Shown: positions 1 to 5,304, counted from the first letter of the stretch. The stretch is DNA of 6,854 nucleotides from Candidatus Nitrotoga sp. CP45 (GCA_943329165.2 CALQCV020000102.1:1-6854); one strand, 5' to 3'. Translations and numbers: made by a program. Notes: generated by a model from the letters alone, not told the origin.

Positions 1-464
1 ACTAAAAAGAAGCCTTCTTTATTTTCTTCATCAACTTCTTTAGTTAGTAATGTTTTTGTAAATTCTGCAATTATAATTTTATTCAGAATAGCTTCGTTTA
101 TGTATGCTGTTTTAGTATCGTCTTCAATTTTTTCGGTAACAATGATTATCGCTTTTTTTAGTTTTTCAAAAGCGTTGTCTATATTATTGGTTTCAAAAAC
201 CATTCTATATTCAATCCAACTCCAATACCAAGATGATATATAAACTAAGAGTTTATGTTTGCTTTCAAAATAGCGATAAATTGAACTTTCGTTAGAACCT
301 ATTCGTTCTCCAAGTTTTTTGAAAGTAAAATTTTCAAAGCCAATTTCATCCATTAAGATAATACTTTCTTTAATTATTTTTCTGCCAAGCGACGAAGTCT
401 CAGGGTCTTTGACATATATTTTGTCGTTAACTTGAATTTTTAAAGATAAAAGTAAGTTGTTCAT
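1..464 (-). CDS. TetR/AcrR-family transcriptional regulator (3' end cut by window edge)
   Basis: The first 154 codons of a TetR-type DNA-binding repressor are visible; the C-terminus lies beyond the window. The N-terminal helix-turn-helix spans about residues 29-75, with the recognition part GSNESSIYRYF followed by ESKHKLL, which is the family signature (S-x-x-x-x-Y-x-Y/H-F-x-x-K). The rest begins the variable ligand-binding and dimerisation domain. The start ATG at 464 follows the stop of the DUF2490 gene directly in the string TAATAAATG (two tandem stops, then the start). The two genes are therefore one operon, probably translationally coupled, and transcribed from the promoter near 1219-1250. 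A ligand cannot be inferred. A likely role is control of its own operon or of envelope/efflux functions. The family call is firm; the target is unknown. Confidence 0.9.
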   Translation of the reverse strand, partial: MNNLLLSLKIQVNDKIYVKDPETSSLGRKIIKESIILMDEIGFENFTFKKLGERIGSNESSIYRYFESKHKLLVYISSWYWSWIEYRMVFETNNIDNAFEKLKKAIIIVTEKIEDDTKTAYINEAILNKIIIAEFTKTLLTKEVDEENKEGFFL

Positions 465-467
465 TTA

Positions 468-1193
468 TTAATCATTTGTAGAAGGATGAAAATCATGCTT
501 CTCTTTTTGTTTTAAATCAAAATTGTAAAGTAGCGCAACATTAAAAAAATCGCGTCCAGTTTCATCGTTAATTTTATAATCAAACTGATGAATATAACCC
601 GTTTGAATGGCTAAGTTTTCTGAAAACTCATAACCACCACCAATAAAAAGGCGATTTCTCTCAAAAAATGGTTCTTTGTCAGTAAAAAAAAGTTCATTCC
701 AAGCACTCAAATAAAAGGTTTTGGGTTCTATTTTTTTTCCTTGTAAAGGAATCGCGGCTGATAATCTATACCTAAATCTATTTCGGAATCCGTTTGAAGT
801 AAATCGTTGTTCTGCTCTGTATCGATGTTCAAAAACGATGTAATCAAAAGGGTTTTTTAAATTGACTTGAGCCCAAGTTCTAATTTCATTATTTTGAATA
901 GGTTTTAAAAAATTCCCGCCTTCGCTATACGTATTGTAATCACCAATTCCTCCGGTTACCGAAAAATTAGGTTTGATTTTGTATGTGGCTCCAAGTTTTA
1001 TTTCATAATAATGGAAATCATTATAAAAAGCTAAACTTCTAAGCTGTGCTTCTGTAAAGAAACTCCATTTAGGATTTATTTTCATAGTTACATTTAGAAT
1101 ATTCCATGAGCCAAGATTATTTTTTTCTTGAGAAAAAGCAGCTTGGCGAGTACTTGTAAATGCAATTAAAAGGATTAAAATTTTTAGTTTCAA
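468..1193 (-). CDS. DUF2490 domain-containing outer-membrane protein
   Basis: A 241-residue exported protein. Residues 1-21 form a Sec signal peptide (KLK n-region, hydrophobic ILILLIAF core, likely cleavage AFS|Q). The remainder alternates polar and aromatic residues as in an outer-membrane beta-barrel. Hallmarks of DUF2490 are the N-terminal LGSWN, the central EHRYRAEQRF (about 122-131), RFRYRL (139-144) and a late ERNRLFIGGGYEF (178-190). The biochemical function of the family is not known. The start is TTG at 1193: the frame is closed upstream by a TAA within 30 bases, no ATG precedes the signal peptide, and TTG puts the Lys-rich n-region at the N-terminus. A TAnnTTTG promoter lies about 25 bases upstream. 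It is the first gene of an operon with the TetR regulator 3 bases downstream. Confidence 0.88.
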   Translation of the reverse strand: MKLKILILLIAFTSTRQAAFSQEKNNLGSWNILNVTMKINPKWSFFTEAQLRSLAFYNDFHYYEIKLGATYKIKPNFSVTGGIGDYNTYSEGGNFLKPIQNNEIRTWAQVNLKNPFDYIVFEHRYRAEQRFTSNGFRNRFRYRLSAAIPLQGKKIEPKTFYLSAWNELFFTDKEPFFERNRLFIGGGYEFSENLAIQTGYIHQFDYKINDETGRDFFNVALLYNFDLKQKEKHDFHPSTND

Positions 1194-1218
1194 AATCTCA
1201 ATAATAATAATTTATTTG

Positions 1219-1250
1219 CAAATATAATAGCATTACTATTAAAAAAGAAA
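1219..1250 (-). promoter_or_regulatory. Bacteroidota-type promoter of the DUF2490-tetR operon
   Basis: On the minus strand TATATTTG (1226-1219) matches the Bacteroidota -7 consensus TAnnTTTG exactly. A TTTC (1250-1247) lies 20 bases upstream, a one-mismatch fit to the -33 TTTG element. The -7 box ends about 25 bases before the TTG start at 1193, giving a short leader. The motif match was seen directly; promoter activity is inferred. Confidence 0.6.
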
Positions 1251-1328
1251 TTTTAACTTTTATTTAATTTTTTAATTTTTTCAAATCAGTTTTATCTTCA
1301 ATTTCATAAGAATAAAATTCTAACACTA

Positions 1329-1508
1329 TTTTGCGAAATCAGTATTGTTGATTTTTTTAAAAAAGAAGTTGGTGTTGTTTCTACAAGGATTCATGTGCAA
1401 TAGATCATTGCCGAAAAAGGTATAGCCGATATATATGGCAAAAGCTTAAAAAATAATGCCGAAGCCATTTTTAGTATTGCCCATATTTATCATCAAGAAA
1501 GTATTTAA
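1329..1508 (+). pseudogene. Remnant of acetyl-CoA hydrolase / CoA-transferase C-terminal domain
   Basis: The plus-strand frame through 1365 reads ISIVDFFKKEVGVVSTR, then IHVQ, an in-frame TAG (1401-1403), then IIAEKGIADIYGK followed by SLKNNAEAIFSIAH, ending at a TAA at 1506-1508. This lines up residue by residue with the conserved C-terminal segment of acetyl-CoA hydrolase/4-hydroxybutyrate CoA-transferase proteins (pattern GVVTTRxHVHYVVTEYGIADLxGK, then RAKALISIAHP). The stop falls where the family has Tyr (TAT/TAC to TAG, one substitution). The remaining several hundred residues of the enzyme (about 430 in full) and any start codon are absent. It runs opposite to every intact gene here. 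I read it as a decayed gene end left by an insertion, deletion or rearrangement. The family match is from memory of the motif; no alignment was run. Confidence 0.75.
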
Positions 1509-1639
1509 CGTTAAGCCAATAGGCTGATTTTTGGCTAATGAGAAGCTTTTTTCCAATTAAGATAAAATATCTTGCGAAACGCAAACGGGAAATCAACACA
1601 AAATTAGTAATTGCGAGAAAAGGCTTTTAGCCGACGTGC
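1505..1639 (-). repeat. Cassette-boundary element '0' (attC-like) after higBA
   Basis: A structured element between the higA stop and the CoA-hydrolase remnant. Its distal end contains a perfect palindrome TTAACGTTAA (1505-1514); read on the minus strand this gives GTTAAAT, which fits the integron core GTTRRRY. Its gene-proximal end (TTAGCCGACGTGC on the plus strand, 1627-1639) is the inverted partner of the sequence just upstream of higB. Proximal AAGCC can pair with distal GGCTT. The centre carries a perfect hairpin AAGATA-AAA-TATCTT (1559-1573) inside a block (about 1549-1579) that is nearly identical to blocks in elements A and B. Kinship with A and B was seen directly; the recombination-site role is inferred. 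Confidence 0.5.
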
Positions 1640-1645
1640 TTCTTT

Positions 1646-2002
1646 TCAATATGTTTGAATCAATACGTCAGTTGGAATATTCAATCTTTCGTGAAGTTGA
1701 CGAATCATTTCTAACGAAAGTTTTCTTTTTCGATTTAAGATTTCACTGGCGCGACTTTTCAATCCAACAATGTTTGCTAAATCATTTTGATTGTAGCCCA
1801 TTTGTTGCATTCTGAATTTGATTGCTTCGATTGGATCTGGTAAACCAATTGGAAAATGTTCATTTTCATATTGGTCAATAAGAATTCCCAATACTTCAAG
1901 TTCATCGCCTTCTGCTGAACCGAGTTTTGCATCAAAGATTGTTTCCAACCTTTCCAAAGCTTGATTATAATCTTTTTCAGTTTTTATAGGTTTAATTTCC
2001 AT
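1646..2002 (-). CDS. higA: HigA-type antitoxin (HTH, XRE family)
   Basis: A 118-residue antitoxin that should neutralise the HigB mRNA interferase encoded just upstream and repress the operon. The N-terminal half (MEIKPIKTEKDYNQALERLE..., with DELEVLGILIDQYE and the FPIGLPDPIEAIKFRM hinge) is the toxin-wrapping region typical of COG5499-like HigA proteins. Residues about 60-115 form a Cro/C1-type helix-turn-helix (YNQNDLANIVG, then SRASEILNRKRKLS). It starts at an ATG 5 bases after the higB stop, so the pair is one operon in the toxin-first order characteristic of higBA. The palindrome at 2334-2348 is its probable binding site. Length and motifs look intact. Confidence 0.93.
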   Translation of the reverse strand: MEIKPIKTEKDYNQALERLETIFDAKLGSAEGDELEVLGILIDQYENEHFPIGLPDPIEAIKFRMQQMGYNQNDLANIVGLKSRASEILNRKRKLSLEMIRQLHERLNIPTDVLIQTY

Positions 2003-2007
2003 AGCTT

Positions 2008-2301
2008 TTAAATTTCATTAGCGTTAATCTTATCATATTCTGCGTGCGTTCCAATAAATCGAATCCAAATCATTTGATAATTATAATTTATCCTCACAAT
2101 TACCCTGTAATTATTCCCTTTGATATTAAAAACAATTCGATTATCGTTTAAAATACTTGCGCTTGGATATTCTTTTTTTACTTCGTTCGGATTCTTCCAT
2201 TCACCGTTGCTGGTTTCCTGAAACCAGGATTTCAGTTGTTGCTCTGAATCTGCATGAACTTCCCAAAAATCACGTAATATCTTTTTCGAAATTATTCTCA
2301 A
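2008..2301 (-). CDS. higB: HigB-family type II toxin (mRNA interferase)
   Basis: A 97-residue toxin of the HigB_toxin family, related to RelE-fold ribosome-dependent mRNA endonucleases. Conserved landmarks are the N-terminal MRIISKKILRDFWE, the core NRIVFNIKGNNYRVIVRI (54-71) and the C-terminal signature RFIGTHAEYDKI (81-92), so the protein is full length and probably functional. The start is TTG at 2301. A TAA stands two codons upstream in frame, no ATG is available, and the TTG gives exactly the usual family N-terminus. A weak start on the toxin with ATG on the antitoxin would favour excess antitoxin (inference). A TAnnTTTG box and a 15-bp palindrome lie directly upstream. Confidence 0.93.
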   Translation of the reverse strand: MRIISKKILRDFWEVHADSEQQLKSWFQETSNGEWKNPNEVKKEYPSASILNDNRIVFNIKGNNYRVIVRINYNYQMIWIRFIGTHAEYDKINANEI

Positions 2302-2317
2302 TTTTTACTTTTTTTGT

Positions 2318-2325
2318 CAAAGATA
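2318..2325 (-). promoter_or_regulatory. -7 element of the higBA promoter
   Basis: The minus strand reads TATCTTTG, an exact TAnnTTTG match, ending 16 bases before the TTG start of higB, so the leader would be about 10 nt or less. No clear -33 TTTG sits at the expected distance; that position is occupied by the operator-like palindrome. The unit therefore carries its own promoter. Confidence 0.6.
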
Positions 2326-2333
2326 AATAAAAG

Positions 2334-2348
2334 TTCCCAATTTGGGAA
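2334..2348. promoter_or_regulatory. Probable HigA/HigBA operator palindrome
   Basis: TTCCCAA-T-TTGGGAA is a perfect 7+1+7 palindrome lying 8 bases upstream of the -7 box, in the -33 region of the higBA promoter. An HTH antitoxin dimer bound here would block RNA polymerase, which is the usual autoregulation of TA operons. The palindrome was seen directly; the bound protein is inferred. Confidence 0.6.
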
Positions 2349-2382
2349 TTATTTGTAAAGTTTTTTTTTGCTCAAAATTTGC

Positions 2383-2523
2383 GCATGTTGGCTAATGGTT
2401 TGCAGCTTAGCGAGTTTGCGAACTACGTAACGACATATTTTCCATTAAAGATAAAAATCTTTGCGAAAGAAAAATTTGAATTTGCACATTTTTCGCTATT
2501 GCTTGAAGAAGATTTTATAGGAA
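2383..2523 (-). repeat. Cassette-boundary element A (attC-like) after the PIN toxin gene
   Basis: An element between the PIN-toxin stop and the higBA promoter. Its core (2408-2498) is nearly identical to the core of element B, including the shared string CGTAACGACATATTTTCC. Outer arms TAGCGA (2408-2413) and TCGCTA (2493-2498) are complementary and enclose 79 nt. An inner hairpin AAAGAT-AAAA-ATCTTT occupies 2447-2462. The gene-proximal end TTATAGGAA (2515-2523) is the inverted partner of the vapB-side end of element B. The distal end GCATGTTGGCTAA (2383-2395) pairs with the end of element 0. On the minus strand the distal core is ATTAGCC, not GTTAGCC. An 81-codon plus-strand reading frame across this element (2379-2624) is an artefact of the repeat. 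Confidence 0.55.
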
Positions 2524-2530
2524 GTCACTC

Positions 2531-2938
2531 TTATCTTTTCAAATATTCTCCCGCAGTCATAACTGGAATTTTAGAACTTTTGAAATCCTTTTTATTTCTA
2601 GTAATTATTATGTCAGATTCATAATCAATTGCCACAAAATATTGTAATCCATCTTCAAAATCTCCAAAGTCAGATGCTAATGCTAGTTCAATAGCTTTAT
2701 CTTCTAGAGGTAAAATATTTACGAGAACTTTGAATTTCAACAAATATTTTTTTGCGTCTACAGCTTTATAATGCTTTACAATTGAGTAATATGCATTGGC
2801 AAAAGTCAAAGATGAAATTTGAAGTTGAATTTCTTTTTTGTCACTTAATGTAAATAAATCTTGTGCATCTCTATAAAAAGGTTCACGTTTGGCTAAAAGA
2901 TCAATAACAACATTAGTGTCTACAAATACTTTTTCCAT
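2531..2938 (-). CDS. PIN-domain toxin (VapC-like ribonuclease), type II TA
   Basis: A 135-residue PIN-fold protein expected to be a Mg2+-dependent endoribonuclease toxin. Visible features are the leading strand KVFVDTNVVIDLL with catalytic Asp7, the ISSLTFANAYY segment (41-51, Asn48 where many VapC proteins have Glu), the acidic cluster DFGDFEDGLQYF (90-101, with Asp96) and ITRNKKDF (112-119). This layout is that of the PIN_3-type proteins common in Bacteroidota. Its ATG overlaps the antitoxin stop by one base (TAATG), which indicates translational coupling in an antitoxin-first operon. The C-terminus (KIPVMTAGEYLKR) matches the family end, so the gene is complete. Confidence 0.92.
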   Translation of the reverse strand: MEKVFVDTNVVIDLLAKREPFYRDAQDLFTLSDKKEIQLQISSLTFANAYYSIVKHYKAVDAKKYLLKFKVLVNILPLEDKAIELALASDFGDFEDGLQYFVAIDYESDIIITRNKKDFKSSKIPVMTAGEYLKR

Positions 2939-3177
2939 TAAGAATACTTTTTATCAATGTAGTTTCTGTATTCTTTTCTTTCGTCAAAATCATTTGGAAT
3001 AATTCCAGTCAGACTTTCTACAAGCGGACTTACAGAAGATTTCTTCTTTGATTCTCTAGTTAGAGAATTGAGATAATTTTCAATCAATTTGGATAGACTA
3101 ACCTTATGACTTTTCGCATAAGTTTTCGCTTCATAAATGACTTCCGTGTCTAGGTTTAAAGTGAGTTTAGTGTTCAT
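2938..3177 (-). CDS. Ribbon-helix-helix antitoxin (DUF6364-like) of the PIN toxin
   Basis: A 79-residue partner of the downstream PIN toxin. Residues 4-10 (KLTLNLD) form the DNA-contacting beta-strand and two helices follow (about 11-22 and 27-38, with the SLSKLIENYL turn), as in MetJ/Arc ribbon-helix-helix proteins. The linker is basic and serine-rich. The tail, SPLVESLTGII and then EYRNYIDKKY, is the likely toxin-binding segment and resembles DUF6364 antitoxins. It overlaps the toxin gene by one base. The 7-bp inverted repeat at 3189-3219, just upstream of the ATG, is the obvious candidate for its autoregulatory site. Confidence 0.9.
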   Translation of the reverse strand: MNTKLTLNLDTEVIYEAKTYAKSHKVSLSKLIENYLNSLTRESKKKSSVSPLVESLTGIIPNDFDERKEYRNYIDKKYS

Positions 3178-3188
3178 GATAAATTATT

Positions 3189-3219
3189 TTACGTGTAAAA
3201 ATAAACATTTTTCACGTAA
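3189..3219. promoter_or_regulatory. Probable operator of the RHH-antitoxin/PIN-toxin operon
   Basis: TTACGTG (3189-3195) and CACGTAA (3213-3219) form a perfect inverted repeat. The 17-base AT-rich spacer is itself nearly symmetric (TAAAAAT...ATTTTT). It begins 11 bases upstream of the antitoxin ATG. Symmetric sites of this kind, bound by RHH dimers, are the norm for autoregulated TA operons. A loose -7-like TATTTTTA (minus, 3203-3196) lies inside the spacer, so binding would occlude the promoter. The repeat was seen directly; the regulator assignment is inferred. Confidence 0.6.
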
Positions 3220-3249
3220 GTTTTAATTTCACTACAATTTTTTTGCGAT

Positions 3250-3389
3250 TTCCTATAACGTGCCGCCGCTTGGCGAGGTTGCGAACTTCGTAACGACATA
3301 TTTTCCAATAAGATAAAAATTCTTGCGAAAGAAAAATTTGAATTTCACACATTTATCGCCATTTCTTGAGACGGCTGTTAGTGGCTGGC
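3250..3389 (-). repeat. Cassette-boundary element B (attC-like) after the META/T9SS gene
   Basis: The best-formed copy of the element family. On the minus strand it begins GCCAGCCACTAACAGCCG and ends TCGCCAAGCGGCGGCACGTTA. Pairing layers from outside in: TAAC/GTTA, GCCG/CGGC, and TGGCGA/TCGCCA (plus-strand arms 3271-3276 and 3356-3361, 79 nt apart). The interior is nearly identical to element A and partly to element 0. The 13-bp end GTTAGTGGCTGGC (3377-3389) recurs exactly in element D. The other end, TTCCTATAA (3250-3258), is the inverted partner of 2515-2523 on the far side of the vapB/PIN unit. Confidence 0.6.
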
Positions 3390-3411
3390 TTTATCTCTTT
3401 ATTACGTGTAC

Positions 3412-4098
3412 TTATATTTTTATAAATTTTTTGTCAACTGTTCTATCTTCAGAATATAGTTTCATTAAATAAATTCCTGAAGCAAAATCAGAAATGGTAA
3501 TAACGTCAAAACCAGCATTTATAGTTTTGACAGTTTGCCCCAGGGAATTAAAGATTTCGATCTTGTCAATAAAATTGTTTTTAGAATCAACAAATAATTT
3601 TGATTTAGCAGGATTAGGATAGATGATAGTTTGTTTTAAATCAAAATTTGGAGAGTGAAGTTGAGAATTTCCAAATACATAATTATTAAAGATAGGCGTC
3701 GAAATAACTAGGCTCATATTATTTCCTTGTCCAGAGATAAAATATTGTCCGCCAGATTGAAAAAGAGAAAAAAAAGCGCCTTCAAATGAGATATGTTCAG
3801 AAGAGCCACAAAGAACCAACGTACCTGCGAAAGTGTCAAATACTAAAACATCATTAAATGGAGAACTGAAAGTTCCGCCAAATCCATTACATGCTCCTAT
3901 TCCATTAAAATTTGAAGTTTGAGAAAAGGTAACATTGGGTGAAATAGGAGGAATTATTGCTGATACAGGATGATGTATATTATCGTCAGTGGAGTAGTAA
4001 TCGTATAAATACCAAGTCTGAAATAAATCAGGATTTGGGGTTTGGGAAAAACAGTTTAAACTGTAAATTATCGCAATCAACGTCATTAACTGTTTCAT
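3412..4098 (-). CDS. META (HslJ-like) domain protein with T9SS type A sorting domain
   Basis: A 228-residue secreted protein. Residues 1-18 are a Sec signal peptide (MKQLMTLIAIIYSLNCFS|Q). Residues about 25-133 resemble a META/HslJ domain: an early TWYLYDYY strand, GACNGFGGTFSS (68-79) matching the family G-C-N-x-F/Y-x-G-x-Y/F motif, FAGTLVLCG (90-98), then a helix with GAFFSLF and a closing SLVI strand. Cys70 and Cys97 could form a disulphide. Residues 156-228 form a T9SS type A sorting domain (IYPNPAKSKLFV, IFNSLGQTV, SDFASGIYLMKL, KKFIKI), which directs export across the outer membrane to the cell surface or medium. The substrate or partner of the META domain is unknown. The start is an ATG; a TAAATTTA string at 4119-4126 is a weak -7 candidate. 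Confidence 0.82.
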   Translation of the reverse strand: MKQLMTLIAIIYSLNCFSQTPNPDLFQTWYLYDYYSTDDNIHHPVSAIIPPISPNVTFSQTSNFNGIGACNGFGGTFSSPFNDVLVFDTFAGTLVLCGSSEHISFEGAFFSLFQSGGQYFISGQGNNMSLVISTPIFNNYVFGNSQLHSPNFDLKQTIIYPNPAKSKLFVDSKNNFIDKIEIFNSLGQTVKTINAGFDVITISDFASGIYLMKLYSEDRTVDKKFIKI

Positions 4099-4140
4099 TT
4101 TCTATTGAATTAAGTCACTAAATTTACTCATTTTTTGTGA

Positions 4141-4286
4141 GCTTGCCGCTAAAGGTCGATGCGATAGCTCGTAGCGGCTTATGGAAATCTATTTTTCCAA
4201 AAGACAACCGAGTGAAGTTATGAAAAGTAAACGAACAATTTACCGAAAACTAGCCATCCGATTTAGCATTTGTTAGCAGTAGATTT
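4141..4286 (-). repeat. Cassette-boundary element C (attC-like) after the 4294-5061 gene
   Basis: A divergent member of the element family with strong secondary structure. The distal half holds a perfect 7-bp inverted repeat GCCGCTA (4145-4151) / TAGCGGC (4172-4178). Across the whole element the minus-strand proximal GCTAAA pairs with distal TTTAGC, continuing as TC/GA, GATG/CATC and TAG/CTA with small bulges: an imperfect long hairpin, as in attC sites. The proximal end AAATCTACTGCTAAC (minus, 4286-4272) is the inverted partner of 5104-5118. The distal end (4141-4153) is a 9/13 inverted match to 3377-3389. Sequence similarity to elements A and B is confined to a CTATTTTTCCA-like stretch. The distal core is TTTAGC, not GTTAGC. 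Confidence 0.5.
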
Positions 4287-4293
4287 TTTATGA

Positions 4294-5061
4294 TTATTCT
4301 TTTATAAATTTATTACTTCGTCCATTTAGTTTATATATGTAAATTCCACTATTTAGATTAGTAACATCTATTTCAATTTTGTTTTCTATTACTGTCATAT
4401 TCTTTTCAAGAACTTTCTTACCATTTATGTCAAATATTTCCAGATTTGTTGTATTTCCGTTTTCTAAATCTGTTGTAAAAGAAATTTTGTTTGAAGTAGG
4501 ATTTGGAAAACTAAAGAATTGTGTTTTTGACAGAACTCCTTGTTGTTCTATAGAAAGCGTTCCAGCTAAACTATATATATCGTAAAGATTTGGATCTTCT
4601 TTATCAGTAGCTACGATTAATTTATACCCCAAATTGGAATTTTTCACAGCATATGCTTCCCATCTGTCACCAAATTCAAATAAATTTATTCCATCCTCAT
4701 TAAATAGAGTCATTTTATTTGGATTGCCACCAATTATATCTCTACTTACAACAATAAACTCAATTTTAGAATCAGAATAAAAAAGCTTATCTGTAATTAA
4801 ATAAATGTATTGTATACTATAATTTATACCTGGATTTAAATTGATAGTTTTAAAAAGTACATGTGATGAATTATATAGAAGAACTTGATTCAAATCTTCA
4901 TCCATTGTGTAATAATTAATTCCACTATCGGTAAAAAAAGCATAGGTTTTAGGAAAATTATTATTTCCATTTGTTGTGTAGGAGTGTTCTAAAGTAACTT
5001 GAGAAAATGTTGTAATTGAGAAGAAAACCGTTAAAAGAATTGATAAAATAATTTTTTTCAT
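4294..5061 (-). CDS. Secreted protein of unknown function with T9SS type A sorting domain
   Basis: A 255-residue exported protein. Residues 1-20 are a signal peptide (MKKIILSILLTVFFSITTFS|Q). Residues 21-180 are a beta-rich region I do not recognise; its repeated strand-turn pattern (YAFFTDSGINYYTMDED, LLYNSSHVLFKTI, MTLFNEDGINLFEFGD) looks like blades of a small propeller or a fragment of one. Residues about 182-255 form a T9SS type A sorting domain (FSFPNPTSNKISF, EIFDINGKKVLEKN, LNSGIYIYKL, NKFIKE). The start is an ATG at 5061. The gene is tightly enclosed by a 14/15 inverted repeat (5104-5118 and 4272-4286), which makes it the clearest single-gene cassette in the window. A TAAATTTA string at 5103-5110 is a weak -7 candidate. 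The export route is well supported; the function is not known. Confidence 0.82.
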   Translation of the reverse strand: MKKIILSILLTVFFSITTFSQVTLEHSYTTNGNNNFPKTYAFFTDSGINYYTMDEDLNQVLLYNSSHVLFKTINLNPGINYSIQYIYLITDKLFYSDSKIEFIVVSRDIIGGNPNKMTLFNEDGINLFEFGDRWEAYAVKNSNLGYKLIVATDKEDPNLYDIYSLAGTLSIEQQGVLSKTQFFSFPNPTSNKISFTTDLENGNTTNLEIFDINGKKVLEKNMTVIENKIEIDVTNLNSGIYIYKLNGRSNKFIKE

Positions 5062-5103
5062 AAAGTTGATTTTAATTGGGATTGTTGTTATTTATTGGTT
5101 TTT

Positions 5104-5251
5104 AAATTTACTGCTAACGTTAGGCCGCTTGGCGATGTGGCGGATTAAGGAAGTCTTATCTTTCTTTTAAACACTGACTTCAAGGATACAAAACAAAGTT
5201 TAAATTAAATCTGAAACCCGCATTTTTGCACAACGCTTGTTAGTGGCTGGC
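5104..5251 (-). repeat. Cassette-boundary element D (attC-like) after the 5343-6317 gene
   Basis: An element between two T9SS genes. Minus-strand start GCCAGCCACTAACAAGCG and end ATCGCCAAGCGGCCTAACGTTAGC. It shares with element B the exact 13-mer GTTAGTGGCTGGC (5239-5251) and the exact 11-mer CCGCTTGGCGA (5125-5135), but its interior is different. Pairing: CTAAC/GTTAG at the ends and GCGGGTT/AATCCGC further in (one G-T pair). The distal core is the palindrome CTAACGTTAG (5114-5123). Bases 5104-5118 (AAATTTACTGCTAAC) are the inverted partner of the far end of the neighbouring cassette. Confidence 0.55.
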
Positions 5252-5259
5252 AAAATATT

Positions 5260-5304
5260 AAAGTCCTCTATATTTTCTGATTAGCCAAAAAAAAAGAGGG
5301 CTTT
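5260..5304 (-). terminator. Probable transcription terminator stem-loop after the 5343-6317 gene
   Basis: AAAGTCCTCT (5260-5269) and AGAGGGCTTT (5295-5304) form a 10-bp stem with one G-T pair, starting about 40 bases past the TAG stop. The loop is about 25 nt and T-rich on the minus strand. The downstream run is AATATTTT, not a clean U-tract, so termination is probable but not certain; the hairpin might also protect the 3' end of the mRNA. Confidence 0.5.

Noticed and set aside
1261..1328. Further coding remnant upstream of the CoA-hydrolase scrap
   Set aside because: The stretch is very AT-rich and no frame continues the family motif; nothing else is recognisable there.
2379..2624. Plus-strand reading frame of 81 codons
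   Set aside because: It runs across repeat element A and into the antisense of the PIN toxin; it has no recognisable domain, and its sequence is explained by the repeat and the real gene on the other strand.
4045..4098. Lipoprotein signal in the 3412-4098 protein (SLNC near residue 16)
   Set aside because: The -1 and -3 residues do not fit a lipobox, and FS|Q gives a normal signal peptidase I site like those of the neighbouring T9SS proteins.
4379..4585. Plus-strand reading frame of 68 codons
   Set aside because: It lies wholly antisense to the sorting domain and C-terminal part of the 4294-5061 secreted protein; no motif or promoter supports it.
1505..5251. CRISPR array
   Set aside because: Repeats are 130-150 bp, structurally variable and separated by whole genes; there are no short regular spacers.
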